From the NCBI GenBank assembly GCA_013003535.1, contig JABDIY010000215.1:1-49446 (forward strand): a DNA stretch of 49,446 nucleotides, given 5' to 3'. Under the pieces are notes generated by a model. That model was not told the origin of the DNA, did no database searches, and worked only from the letters and a program-made list of their open reading frames with translations. The stretch is from Acidimicrobiales bacterium (GTDB taxonomy: Bacteria; Actinomycetota; Acidimicrobiia; Acidimicrobiales; SZUA-35). This document shows positions 16,642 through 24,698 of this stretch, in pieces (positions within the stretch are counted from its first letter, which is position 1; each line of letters begins with the position of its first letter). The position numbers were made by a program, and so were the translations under genes.

Positions 16642-17040
16642 ATGGCCAAAAAGACTGTTTCTCTCGACACCCCATTCAAGCGCGGCGAAAAAGTAATGCT
16701 CGTGCATCCGATTCCCGGCCGCACCGAGGGTGAGCGAGGAAAGATCTCGCTGGTCAATGGCTTCGACGAATGGAAACGGTATTGGGTTCGGTTCGCCGAC
16801 GGAGACCTGGTGGGTTCGGTGGACCACGCCGACCTGGTGCGCCCCCGGATGTATCCGTCTTGGCGCCAGCGCGAGGAGCAGGCCGCGTCTGCAGCCCAAG
16901 CAGCTGCCGCTGGATCCAGCACCGCACCCGCGGCTGCGGCCGTCGAAGCAGGCGATGGAGGCGGCGGCGTGGCCGACCTCATCCCGGCGGCGTTGTTGGA
17001 ACGCAGCCGAGCTGCCAAAGCCCGCCTTACCGGCGGCTGA
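16642..17040 (+). CDS. Small protein with basic SH3/KOW-like N-terminus and Ala-rich tail
   Basis: The 132-residue product starts MAKKTVSLDTPFKRGEKVML and continues with short strands (KISLVNGFDEWKRYWVRFAD, DGDLVGSVDHADLVRP) that suggest a small beta barrel. An Ala/Gly-rich, probably disordered region follows, and then a helix (ADLIPAALLERSRAAKARL). No known family is recognised. Its ATG at 16642 lies three bases after tRNA-Lys. Competing minus-strand frames over this region have low-complexity products and are rejected. Role unknown. Confidence 0.65.
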   Translation: MAKKTVSLDTPFKRGEKVMLVHPIPGRTEGERGKISLVNGFDEWKRYWVRFADGDLVGSVDHADLVRPRMYPSWRQREEQAASAAQAAAAGSSTAPAAAAVEAGDGGGGVADLIPAALLERSRAAKARLTGG

Positions 17041-17093
17041 CCCACTCCTACCGTCGTCACAACCTACGCTGGTTTGCTGATGGGAAAACACGA

Positions 17094-18053
17094 GTGAACG
17101 CTGCCCGCAGGTGCGGTGGGCTCGTAGCGACGTTGGTCTTGGCCTCCGGTTGTTCCTCCGACGCTCCGGCCGCCACTTCCGCCACTACGACGACCACGGC
17201 CATCACCACCACTTCGGTGACCACCACAACGAGCACCACCGCGGCTCCGCGGCCGACCACCAGCCAGCCGTCGGTGACGGTGATCGTGCCAACGAGACCA
17301 GAGGGCTTGGCGGCATTGGGCTTGTCCCCGGTCAATCTGGAGGGTGTGGAGATACTCCGGCCGTCCGTGGTTGCCCTTCTCCCCCACGATCAAGGCGCAG
17401 CAACCCAGGCGCTCGATTTCAACCTCCAAGGTCAACTGCTCGAGAGTGTGGGGTTGCACGGACGCTCCGGCAGGCGAATCCTGGATATGGACAACGGCGA
17501 TCTACTGGCTCAGGAGCGGATTCGGCCCGAGATCTACGCCACTGGCATCGCAACGCTGAGCGAGGAAGTGTCGCTTCAATTCAGCCGGCTGGAAGAATTG
17601 GTCTCGGTGTTCGATCCCATCACACTGGCGCTGGAGGAAGAGCGGTCCTACCCGTTCGAAGTCAACGGCGCCTGCGTTTTGGAGGGTGAACCCTCCGGTC
17701 CCACCGTGGTGGTGAGCCATCCAGATTCCCAACTCAGCGTGATATCGGGTGAGACGTTCGAATTACAGCGGTCGATCGAGCCGGTTGCGGGAACCCAACG
17801 CCTGCCGCCGCTGACCGACCTCCAATGCGATGGGGATGCGGTGTGGGGCATCGTGGGCAACACCGGCGTTGTTGTGAAGATCGATGTAACCACAGGCCAA
17901 CTGCTCGGTCTCACCGATCTCGCCACGCTCACGCCCGCCGGTTTGGGATCCAAGGACGTCCTCAGTGGCCTGGCGTACCGCCAGACCAGTGATACGTGGT
18001 TTGTAACCGGCAAGCGGTGGGATGTGTTGTACGAGGTGTCCTTTGAGCCCTAG
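17094..18053 (+). CDS. Lipoprotein, degenerate glutaminyl-peptide cyclotransferase paralogue
   Basis: The 319-residue protein begins at a GTG, has the lipobox LVLASGC and a Thr-rich spacer, then a five-bladed-propeller-like domain aligned end to end with the next gene (LLESVGLHGRSGRR, LSGLAYRQTSDTWFVTGKRW). Compared with glutaminyl cyclases it has lost key signatures: FTQGL is ATQAL, F(G/A)EG is YATG, the GWG segment is NGA, and RLNELE is PLTDLQ. It is therefore probably not an active cyclase of the usual kind. Tandem duplication with 18043-18936 is the likely origin. Confidence 0.75.
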   Translation: MNAARRCGGLVATLVLASGCSSDAPAATSATTTTTAITTTSVTTTTSTTAAPRPTTSQPSVTVIVPTRPEGLAALGLSPVNLEGVEILRPSVVALLPHDQGAATQALDFNLQGQLLESVGLHGRSGRRILDMDNGDLLAQERIRPEIYATGIATLSEEVSLQFSRLEELVSVFDPITLALEEERSYPFEVNGACVLEGEPSGPTVVVSHPDSQLSVISGETFELQRSIEPVAGTQRLPPLTDLQCDGDAVWGIVGNTGVVVKIDVTTGQLLGLTDLATLTPAGLGSKDVLSGLAYRQTSDTWFVTGKRWDVLYEVSFEP

Positions 18054-18936
18054 CCGACGGGCTGCCGTCCATCTCGTACCAGTCTTGCATCTGGTGATGG
18101 TGCTATTGGTGGCCGCCGCCTGTGGGAGTACTGCCTCGGTAGTAACCCCACAGACATCATCTTCCCCCACCACCGAGTCCCCCACCAGCTCGCCCATTCC
18201 GACCATGGTGGCTCCTGAGCCTCTCACCGGTTCGATTCGCTATGAAATCGTGAACAGGTTTCCGCACGATTCCGACGCGTTCACGCAGGGCTTGGAGGAG
18301 GTGGATGGCCGACTTCTGGAAAGCGTGGGTCTGCTCGACCGCTCCGACCGCCGCGAGGTCGACCTTGCCTCGGGTGAAATAATCTCCCGTCAACCGTTGG
18401 ATCCGGAACTGTTCGCCGAAGGCATGACCGAACGCCAGGGTCTTCTCTATCAGCTCACCTACAATGCCGGCATTGTGATCGTGAGCAACGCTGACACGCT
18501 GGTGGATACCGGCGAACGGTTCACCTATGAGGGAGAGGGGTGGGGAATCTGCGCCGCCGATGCATTGGAAGGGGAACCGTTCGTGATGTCGAACGGTTCC
18601 GCGGAACTGATGATCCGCGACCCGGAAACCTTCGCCGTGCTCCGCACACTGGAAGTGGTTGACGGCGACGGGCGTCCGGTTGAACGTCTCAACGAACTGG
18701 AATGCGTGGGAAACAACGTGCTGGCAAACGTCTGGAAAAGCGATCTGGTGATCTCGATCGATCTCGCCGAAGGCGCAGTGATCGGGGTGCTCGATCTCTC
18801 AGAGCTCGGACCCGACGATGCCGACCCGGATCGGGCCGTCCTCAACGGCATTGCCTACCGACCGGCCTCCGGCACATATCTGGTGACCGGCAAGCTCTGG
18901 CCGACGCTCTATGAGCTGGAACTCTCTGGGAGCTAG
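18043..18936 (+). CDS. Lipoprotein, glutaminyl-peptide cyclotransferase (glutamine cyclotransferase)
   Basis: Glutaminyl cyclases convert N-terminal Gln to pyroglutamate on exported proteins. The 297-residue product has a lipobox (LLVAAAC), a Ser/Thr/Pro spacer and the plant/bacterial-type propeller with most signatures: HDSDAFTQGLEE, LLESVGLLDRSDRR, FAEGMTERQGLLYQ, GWGIC, RLNELECVGNNVLANVW and LNGIAYRP...VTGKLWPTLYELEL. The aromatic after LYQ is Tyr where plant enzymes have Trp. The TTG at 18043 is chosen since GAGGTG lies five bases before it; an ATG at 18022 is the alternative. It overlaps the previous gene by 11 bases. Confidence 0.85.
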   Translation: MSPSRRAAVHLVPVLHLVMVLLVAAACGSTASVVTPQTSSSPTTESPTSSPIPTMVAPEPLTGSIRYEIVNRFPHDSDAFTQGLEEVDGRLLESVGLLDRSDRREVDLASGEIISRQPLDPELFAEGMTERQGLLYQLTYNAGIVIVSNADTLVDTGERFTYEGEGWGICAADALEGEPFVMSNGSAELMIRDPETFAVLRTLEVVDGDGRPVERLNELECVGNNVLANVWKSDLVISIDLAEGAVIGVLDLSELGPDDADPDRAVLNGIAYRPASGTYLVTGKLWPTLYELELSGS

Positions 18937-18971
18937 CCAGCGTTTCAGACGCCGAGGAGTTCGGTCTCGGC

Positions 18972-19871
18972 CTAGGCGGCGCGGCGGCTGCGCATACGAT
19001 CGGCAACGCGGCGAGCCTTCCCGACGTACTTCATCACGCGTTCCTGAGCCTGCTGAGCTTCAGGCGTCAGGTTCTCGAGTTCGTCGATCTTCCACTCCTT
19101 CAAGACCACCGGTTCGATGATCTTGTCGAAATGAGCAACGAGGTCATAGATCCCAGCAGCAGCGATGAGTTTGGAGTGCTCCTGGAAGCCCGGAATACCG
19201 GTGCCTGGCATTGCGAATCCGATCAGCTGCCGTTCCAGCGCCTCCATCATCTGCGACGGGTCATAGGCGAAACCGGCCGTGGCGATATCACGGTAGAAGA
19301 GGAAGTGGAGGTTTTCATCGATGGCTACCTGGCGCATGATGTTGTAGCCCACCTTGTCTTTGATGTGGGTACCGGTATTCCGATGCGAGATGCGCGTTGC
19401 CAGCTCCTGCAGGGCTACATAACACATTCCATCGGCAGCCGATGGGGGCTGGGGAACCTCGCCGGTGCTCATTTGCACCATCCGACCCTGTTCCAACGCC
19501 ACGGGATCGATCGCCCGCGTGACGGTGAGATAATCCCTGATCACAACGGCGTGCCGACCCTCTTCAGCGGTCCAACGACGCACCCATTCACCCCAGGCGT
19601 CATCCTTACCGAACATTCGCTCGATGTCCCGGAAGTAATACGGCAGGTTGTCTTCGGTAAGGAGGTTGACGAAGAGTGCGCTGCGGGCCTCGGGCGAGAG
19701 ATCGGATTCTTCCGGGCTCCACTCGTAGTCGGGTTCAAAGTCCCGGCCCCGACTCCACGGGACGAGAGTATGGGGATGCCACTCCTTCGCCGTGGTGAGA
19801 TGGCGTTCCAGCAGGCGCTCGGCCTCAGGCTGCAACTCGGCGAGGAAGGCGGTGTCAGCAGATCGAACCAT
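18972..19871 (-). CDS. Acyl-ACP desaturase (soluble diiron type)
   Basis: The 299-residue cytosolic enzyme family introduces a cis double bond into acyl-ACP using O2 and ferredoxin. The diiron ligands are seen: E73 in LTEDNLPYYF, E104-x2-H107 in AEEGRHAV, E156 in LQELATR and E186-x2-H189 in IDENLHF. It matches mycobacterial DesA and plant stearoyl-ACP desaturases. The ATG at 19871 is preceded by a perfect palindrome, which suggests control by a dimeric repressor. No regulator gene is adjacent. Confidence 0.92.
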   Translation of the reverse strand: MVRSADTAFLAELQPEAERLLERHLTTAKEWHPHTLVPWSRGRDFEPDYEWSPEESDLSPEARSALFVNLLTEDNLPYYFRDIERMFGKDDAWGEWVRRWTAEEGRHAVVIRDYLTVTRAIDPVALEQGRMVQMSTGEVPQPPSAADGMCYVALQELATRISHRNTGTHIKDKVGYNIMRQVAIDENLHFLFYRDIATAGFAYDPSQMMEALERQLIGFAMPGTGIPGFQEHSKLIAAAGIYDLVAHFDKIIEPVVLKEWKIDELENLTPEAQQAQERVMKYVGKARRVADRMRSRRAA

Positions 19872-19876
19872 CAGCG

Positions 19877-19902
19877 CAGCCTACCTACCGGTAGGTAGGC
19901 TG
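19877..19902. promoter_or_regulatory. Perfect 26-bp palindrome, probable operator of the desaturase gene
   Basis: The half-site CAGCCTACCTACC (19877-19889) is followed without any spacer by its exact reverse complement (19890-19902). It ends five bases before the desaturase start codon, so bound protein would block initiation. Zero-loop symmetry argues against a terminator. The TACCnACCGGTnGGTA core is of the kind bound by TetR-family regulators (known from the family; the protein is not identified here). Confidence 0.7.
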
Positions 19903-19999
19903 TCTACCTTGGCGGGGAAACTTCCAAAGGGAGTGTTGTTCACAAATCTCTGACCGCCGCAAAACCGAAATCGTTACGTTCTGAGCGCAGAAACTCGGG

Positions 20000-20281
20000 C
20001 TAGCGCAGGATTCGACGTCTCGATATCGTTTCCACCGAGGCTGGTCCGGTGATCGTCACCACAATCTGCCTGTCATCCCAGCGGGCCACCAGGGCGATGG
20101 TGTCATCGGGGTCAGGGTTCTCACCAGCAGCAGCTGCAAGTGCGTCATTCAATTCGGACCGAAACTGCTCGACCGCCATCATCGGGGTGCGCAATCGCAA
20201 CAGGACACCGATCACCGCCACCCTTCCCACCGCCCGTAGCGAAGGATCACTGGGATACTCCACTCGCAGTTCACTGATCAC
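20000..20281 (-). CDS. Small protein, possibly RsbW/HATPase-derived
   Basis: The 93-residue product begins at a GTG that overlaps the ligase stop by GTGA, so it is translationally coupled to the DNA ligase. The sequence ISELRVEYPSDPSLRAVGRV, then a helix MMAVEQFRSELNDALAAAAG and strands IALVARWDDRQIVVTITGPA, resembles the first part of RsbW-like anti-sigma ATPases without the ATP-binding N, G1 and G2 boxes. That relation is a guess from pattern. No assigned function. Confidence 0.65.
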   Translation of the reverse strand: MISELRVEYPSDPSLRAVGRVAVIGVLLRLRTPMMAVEQFRSELNDALAAAAGENPDPDDTIALVARWDDRQIVVTITGPASVETISRRRILR

Positions 20282-21234
20282 TGGGGCCCACGGTATTCGG
20301 TGGCGAGCGGATCGGTGTCCACCCTGATCCCATGGAGTGTTGGCTGCCAGAGTGGGCCGGGTCGATCCCAGCGGGCAAATCCCACCTCTACAACGATCGT
20401 GGGCTCCACCCATTGCACCTGCTCAGCACCTTTGGTCACGATCTCGGTGTTGAGAAACGGCGAATCCGACCGGGGAACCATGGAGCGCATCAGTCGACTA
20501 CGGTCCGCATCCGTGAGCCCGCTCCCAACAGATCCAGCACACACGAAACCGTCCGGCCCCGAGACGCCAACAACCAAGGACCCGATCGTGCTGGCGAGCG
20601 AGCCAGAGCCAGGAATCCAGCCACCAACCACCATGTCGGTCCGCGGTCGAATTTTCACTTTTCGCCAACTCGAGGATCGCGAACCGGGGACGTAAACGGA
20701 GTCCCGGCGCTTGCAAACGATCCCTTCAAGGTTCTGATCAAGGGCTACCTGGAATAGTTCTTCAGGGTCTTCTTCACTCAACGGGGAGATGCTCCAGCGA
20801 TCACCCGTTTCGAATGACTGCTCCAATGCATTCCGGCGAGTCGCGAACGGCAGCGGCATCACATTGTGGTGGTCGAACCATAGAAGGTCGAACGCCACGA
20901 AGTTCACTGGATATCGGGACAACTGGGCCGAGGATGGCTGCGCCACATGAATTCGGTGCTGGAGGGCCCGAAACGACGGGCCGGTCTCGGTCATGACGAC
21001 GCATTCACCGTCAAGCACCGAACCGGCCGGGATGGAGAATTGAAGCGGTGCCAGTTCTGGAAAGGCGGAAGTGACATCACGCCCGGAGCCACTACGAAGA
21101 AGGACGGAGCCATCGCCAACGTGGGCCATGAGCCGCATCCCATCCCACTTCAGCTCACTCGACCAGGTGCCATCGTTGGGTGGGAGCGGCTCGACCACGG
21201 CCTTCATCGGCGCGATTCGAGTCTTCCAATCCAT
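20278..21234 (-). CDS. ATP-dependent DNA ligase (LigC/LigD ligase-domain type)
   Basis: The 318-residue protein has the adenylation motif I with the AMP-accepting lysine K29 in SELKWDGMRL. Further ligase motifs are VLDGECVV, FVAFDLLW, EGIVCKRRDS and SSSWRKVKIR, followed by an OB-fold domain (DMVVGGWIPGSGSLASTIGS). Length and order match stand-alone actinobacterial ligases and the ligase part of LigD, used in repair and non-homologous end joining. No Ku or polymerase domain gene is in the window. The small gene at 20000 follows it, coupled by GTGA. Confidence 0.9.
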   Translation of the reverse strand: MDWKTRIAPMKAVVEPLPPNDGTWSSELKWDGMRLMAHVGDGSVLLRSGSGRDVTSAFPELAPLQFSIPAGSVLDGECVVMTETGPSFRALQHRIHVAQPSSAQLSRYPVNFVAFDLLWFDHHNVMPLPFATRRNALEQSFETGDRWSISPLSEEDPEELFQVALDQNLEGIVCKRRDSVYVPGSRSSSWRKVKIRPRTDMVVGGWIPGSGSLASTIGSLVVGVSGPDGFVCAGSVGSGLTDADRSRLMRSMVPRSDSPFLNTEIVTKGAEQVQWVEPTIVVEVGFARWDRPGPLWQPTLHGIRVDTDPLATEYRGPQ

Positions 21235-21252
21235 GAGAACCTATCGACCGGC

Positions 21253-21699
21253 TCAGGCCCGGCCGGAGCTCCCAAACCCGGCGGTACCGCGCAGATCGAT
21301 TGCTTCGGGCAGTTCCTCTACCACGGTGAACGCCACCGTGGGCAGAGAGATCACCATGAATTGAGCGATACGTTCCCCCGCCGCCGCCGCGAATCGCTCC
21401 TGCCCGTGGTTGATCAGGATCACCCGCAGCTCGCCCCGGTAGCCGGAGTCCACCAGCCCCGGGCTGTTGACGAGGGCTATGCCATGCTTTATCGCCAAAC
21501 CACTGCGGGCCATTACGAGCCCCGCCATCCCGTGCGGCACGGCTACCGACCAGCCAGTAGGAACCAGGGCCCGCTCGCCGGGCTCGAGCGTGAAGGATTC
21601 AGCGGCCCGGAGGTCTGCGGCGGCATCGCCGGCGCGAATGGGCCTCGGAACCTCGGGGGCATCGGGGCGGACAGATCGGAATGGAACGTCAACTCTCAC
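21253..21699 (-). CDS. dut: dUTP diphosphatase
   Basis: Dut hydrolyses dUTP to dUMP, keeping uracil out of DNA. The 148-residue trimeric-type protein shows motif 1 (AGDAAADLRA, with Ala-Ala where Gly-Tyr is common), motif 2 (MARSGLAIKHGI), motif 3 (NSPGLVDSGYRGELRV), motif 4 (GERIAQFMVI) and the glycine-rich motif 5 (RGTAGFGSSG). The start is GTG at 21699, divergent from orn with 44 bases between starts. It lies 18 bases upstream of the ligase start, so both may be one transcript. Confidence 0.92.
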   Translation of the reverse strand: MRVDVPFRSVRPDAPEVPRPIRAGDAAADLRAAESFTLEPGERALVPTGWSVAVPHGMAGLVMARSGLAIKHGIALVNSPGLVDSGYRGELRVILINHGQERFAAAAGERIAQFMVISLPTVAFTVVEELPEAIDLRGTAGFGSSGRA

Positions 21700-21743
21700 G
21701 GCGAAACCCTACCCAGAATCGCTGCCCGGAGTAGTCTGCACAC

Positions 21744-22301
21744 ATGCTGGCTTGGATGGACTTGGAGATGACGGGGTTGGACCCTGTCACCAACGTGATC
21801 GTCGAATTCGCAACACTCATCACCGACGACGACCTCAACATCCTCGCCGAGGGCCCAGACATCGTGGTCCATGCCACCGAGGACCAACTTGCCCGGATGG
21901 ACCAAGTGGTCATCGACATGCACACCAAATCCGGCCTGCTCGACGCAATCCGAGCATCAGAATTCAGCCTCGCCGACGGCATCGCCCAAACCCTGGCGTT
22001 TTTGAAAGAACACATCCCGGAGCCCCGCACGGTGCCGCTCTGTGGAAACTCCATCGGAATGGATCGCCGGTTCCTCAGTGTTCACGCCAATGAGATCGAG
22101 GAGTATTTGCACTATCGATCCATCGACGTGTCCACCATCAAGGAGCTCGCTCGGCGTTGGAATCCGGCGGTTATGGACGGCGGGTCGAAGAAAGACAGCG
22201 CGCATCGCGCCATGGACGACATCAAGGAAAGCTTGAAGGAATTGAAGCACTACCGCGAGTCATTCTTTGTGCTTCCCGAAGCGGACGCCGCCACCCCATA
22301 G
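21744..22301 (+). CDS. orn: Oligoribonuclease
   Basis: Orn degrades 2-5-nt RNAs, including pGpG from c-di-GMP turnover. The 185-residue DEDDh exonuclease shows MLAWMDLEMTGLDP with Exo I acids, CGNSIGMDRRFL (Exo II) and SAHRAMDDIKES (Exo III His and Asp). Length is normal. The RsiG-like c-di-GMP protein elsewhere in the window makes pGpG removal relevant, but no direct link is seen. The ATG at 21744 is divergent from dut. Confidence 0.94.
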   Translation: MLAWMDLEMTGLDPVTNVIVEFATLITDDDLNILAEGPDIVVHATEDQLARMDQVVIDMHTKSGLLDAIRASEFSLADGIAQTLAFLKEHIPEPRTVPLCGNSIGMDRRFLSVHANEIEEYLHYRSIDVSTIKELARRWNPAVMDGGSKKDSAHRAMDDIKESLKELKHYRESFFVLPEADAATP

Positions 22302-22364
22302 CTCTCTGTTTCCCTGGTCGGGAAGGCCCGGAATCCTGTCACACCCCCTGGTTAGGGTAGGTAT

Positions 22365-23642
22365 ATGGCACAGGAACTCCCCGGCGGGACGGTCGCAGAA
22401 GTCTTGGATCATTTGATCGCATCGTTGGATCCGGCTCCCTACATGGTGAGAGCCGAGGTCCTCGACCCCGGCACAATCGGAGATTTGATGATCAAGGTCC
22501 GTCGATTGCAGCGCCTCGCCCACGCCATAGTGGCCAGCCTCACCGAGGTCGCCGCGCAACATGCCCAGATCGGAGCCGGGCCCATGATCGAGCAGGTCCT
22601 GTCCAGCGACGGTGCAGTCGACAAGTCCACCGTTGTCGCCGATCTCGGCCGCGCCCAAGTTGTGAGCCTTTTTCCTGAAGTCGGAGCGGCAGTCCGAAAC
22701 GGAGCGGCACTCCCAGCCAACGTCGATTGCCTCGCCCGTCAACTCAGCAAGGTTTCTGAGACCGAGCGAGCATCGCTGGTGGGCTTCGACGGACCGATTG
22801 CCGAAAGAGTCACCCATCACCAGGTGGGCACCTTCCGCAAGTATCTGCAGCGGCTCATCAACACCATCCGGAAGGATCACGGCATTGGCGCATCCGAGCG
22901 CGAGCGGGCCGCCGCCGGTGCCAGTGTCTCAGCGAAAAGAGACAGAACCGGCTACGTGCTTCGAGGAGAGTGGGAGACAGAGCGCGGCACGGCGATCTAC
23001 AACGCTGTCCGAACCGAGCGCCGGGAGCTTCTCAAACGACTGGGCGCCAGCGAGCTCACCCCAGACCAGCTCACGGCCCAAGCCGTTAGTGACCTCATCG
23101 CCCGAGGTGCCGCCGTCAACCCGTCAACCGGACAGTTCCGGCCCGGAGTTGTGATCAACGTCCTCACCGATTACCGGACAATGGCAAGCGGTCCCCACCC
23201 CGGAACCATCGCCGAGACATTCGACGGTCAAAACCTTGCACTCGAAACCATCGGCCGTCTCTGTTGCGATGCTGTCCTGCGCAAACTGGACACCGCTCCC
23301 GATGCCCACGTCAACGCCAGCCGAACCGTCCGCACGGCCACGGTCAGTCAACGAGCCGCTCTCCGCACCCTTTACCCGTGCTGCCCTATAACGGGCGCCC
23401 CATGGTCAATGCTCGAGATTCACCATGTCATACCGTACGAAACACGCCGCGAAACCCGACTTCCCAACCTGCTTCCCATCTCCAGCCGGATCCACCATCT
23501 CGTCCATGAGGGTGGCTGGAAACTCACGCTTTCCCCTGACCGAACAATCCATCTGTACCGCCCGAACGGGACACTCGACCGGACCGTCCCGCCACCCACC
23601 GCTATCAACCTCAGTTCCGCTGACCACGCTGCCGCTGCCTAG
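22365..23642 (+). CDS. DUF222 / HNH endonuclease domain protein (13E12 family)
   Basis: The 425-residue protein has the helical DUF222 region common in actinobacterial '13E12 repeat' proteins, and a C-terminal HNH domain: a CCPITGAP zinc-knuckle-like turn, EIHHVIPYE with the catalytic His, RLPNLLPISSRIHHLVHEGG. The family is abundant and multicopy in actinobacteria; its function is not established. The ATG at 22365 follows a short AT-rich stretch. A hairpin follows the stop codon. I saw no flanking repeats or att-like sites. Confidence 0.88.
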   Translation: MAQELPGGTVAEVLDHLIASLDPAPYMVRAEVLDPGTIGDLMIKVRRLQRLAHAIVASLTEVAAQHAQIGAGPMIEQVLSSDGAVDKSTVVADLGRAQVVSLFPEVGAAVRNGAALPANVDCLARQLSKVSETERASLVGFDGPIAERVTHHQVGTFRKYLQRLINTIRKDHGIGASERERAAAGASVSAKRDRTGYVLRGEWETERGTAIYNAVRTERRELLKRLGASELTPDQLTAQAVSDLIARGAAVNPSTGQFRPGVVINVLTDYRTMASGPHPGTIAETFDGQNLALETIGRLCCDAVLRKLDTAPDAHVNASRTVRTATVSQRAALRTLYPCCPITGAPWSMLEIHHVIPYETRRETRLPNLLPISSRIHHLVHEGGWKLTLSPDRTIHLYRPNGTLDRTVPPPTAINLSSADHAAAA

Positions 23643-23663
23643 TCGCCGCGGACTTGTCGTCCC

Positions 23664-23692
23664 GGGTTTGTCCCTTGAAATTGGGACAACCC
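23664..23692 (+). terminator. Hairpin downstream of the HNH gene
   Basis: GGGTTTGTCCC (23664-23674) pairs with GGGACAACCC (23683-23692) apart from one bulged T; the loop is eight bases. It lies 22 bases past the HNH stop codon. No T-run follows, so termination is only likely. The rest of the 194-base gap up to the thioesterase stop shows nothing I can name. Confidence 0.45.
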
Positions 23693-23836
23693 CCTTCCAC
23701 CCGAACCAGACTCCCGCAAGGGACGGGCCCCGGGGTTAACAGGGTCCAACTGCACTGCAGATCCAACTCGACATGGGCGAGCAAGGGATCTCCACCGCAC
23801 CGTAGCTTGACAACTGAATATCCCGCCGGTTGTGGG

Positions 23837-24619
23837 TTAGCGTTGACCGATCTCGTGCCGGATAACCCGAGCGGCGGCTGCGTACATCGGGTTGGGGTGG
23901 CCGTCGACTCCGGGCTTGAGCCACCAGAGCGTCAGCGCCGACGGCTTCCGATCCACGAGCATCAGTATCTCATCTTCGGGTACTACACCTGCGCCGTGCT
24001 CGATCACCAGCCGAGAGCCAGCGGGAACCTCGTGGCCGATCGCATGTTGCAGAGCGGACCAGTAGATCACGTTGTTCATGTGTCCAAATGTGTCGAAGTC
24101 CCCCCACCGGGCAGTCCAGTCCAGGTGCTCGCCACTCTCGAGCAGTTCCGAAGTGGGCCGGGAGATCCGTTGTTTGGCCGAAACCTTTCGGTCTCCGGCA
24201 GCCTCGCTGAATATCCCCAGGAATTGTTCGGTGAGACGACGGGGTCTTACCGTGTCGGGATCGATGGAGATCCAAAGCGTTGCCACCTCGTAGTGGGCGC
24301 CGCCGGAGCCCGTCACCCGAGTGCGACGCTCGGCCCACGTACGTCCCAAGCCCGCACAAAAGGTGGTCAATTGAAGACGCTCGTCCAACTCGGCGGGCTG
24401 AAGGACATCCACCACCGTGGAACGGGCGATCCAGGCCAAGTCATCGATCAGCCCAGCATCGTTGGTGTCCTCGTTGGAGATCTCCTGTGTGTAGCGAATC
24501 AACGCCTCCAACCGAAGGTGTCCACCCCTGGTCACATCACCGAGGCGAACCCTGGCGGGCATCTCAAATAGCCGTCCCTCTGTCCTGGGGTCTCTCATCT
24601 CAAACGAGGCCAATGGCAC
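23837..24619 (-). CDS. Acyl-ACP thioesterase family protein
   Basis: The 260-residue double-hotdog protein resembles bacterial/plant acyl-ACP thioesterases, which release fatty acids from ACP. The first hotdog begins FEMPARVRLGDVTRGGHLRL and includes the IRYTQEISNEDTNDAGL helix; the second contains the typical DTFGHMNNVIYWSAL helix, where Asn and His of the second domain are the usual catalytic residues. The frame opens at a GTG (24619); an ATG at 24598 (MRDPRTEGR) is an equally good start. It is followed upstream by a hairpin separating it from WhiB. Confidence 0.85.
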   Translation of the reverse strand: MPLASFEMRDPRTEGRLFEMPARVRLGDVTRGGHLRLEALIRYTQEISNEDTNDAGLIDDLAWIARSTVVDVLQPAELDERLQLTTFCAGLGRTWAERRTRVTGSGGAHYEVATLWISIDPDTVRPRRLTEQFLGIFSEAAGDRKVSAKQRISRPTSELLESGEHLDWTARWGDFDTFGHMNNVIYWSALQHAIGHEVPAGSRLVIEHGAGVVPEDEILMLVDRKPSALTLWWLKPGVDGHPNPMYAAAARVIRHEIGQR

Positions 24620-24645
24620 GAGTGGACGCTAGCCCCTGAGCAAGC

Positions 24646-24670
24646 GCCCGGCACCTTGGGGGTGCCGGGC
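24646..24670 (-). terminator. 10-bp GC-rich hairpin after whiB
   Basis: GCCCGGCACC (24646-24655) and GGTGCCGGGC (24661-24670) pair perfectly around five bases. It lies just past the WhiB stop (24699) on the minus strand and before the thioesterase start, so it likely ends the whiB transcript. No T-run is present on that strand. Confidence 0.55.
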
Positions 24671-24698
24671 ACGCATCGCCGCCGTCAGCTGTTTGAAG

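Noticed and set aside
16419-17060. Minus-strand frame over tRNA-Lys and the KOW-like gene
   Set aside because: It runs through the tRNA and gives a low-complexity Ala/Pro/Ser product; typical shadow frame.
19935-19947. TTGTTCACAA, possible Rex operator half upstream of the desaturase
   Set aside because: It is not symmetric (the inverse would need TTGTGAACAA), and only one half fits the Rex consensus.
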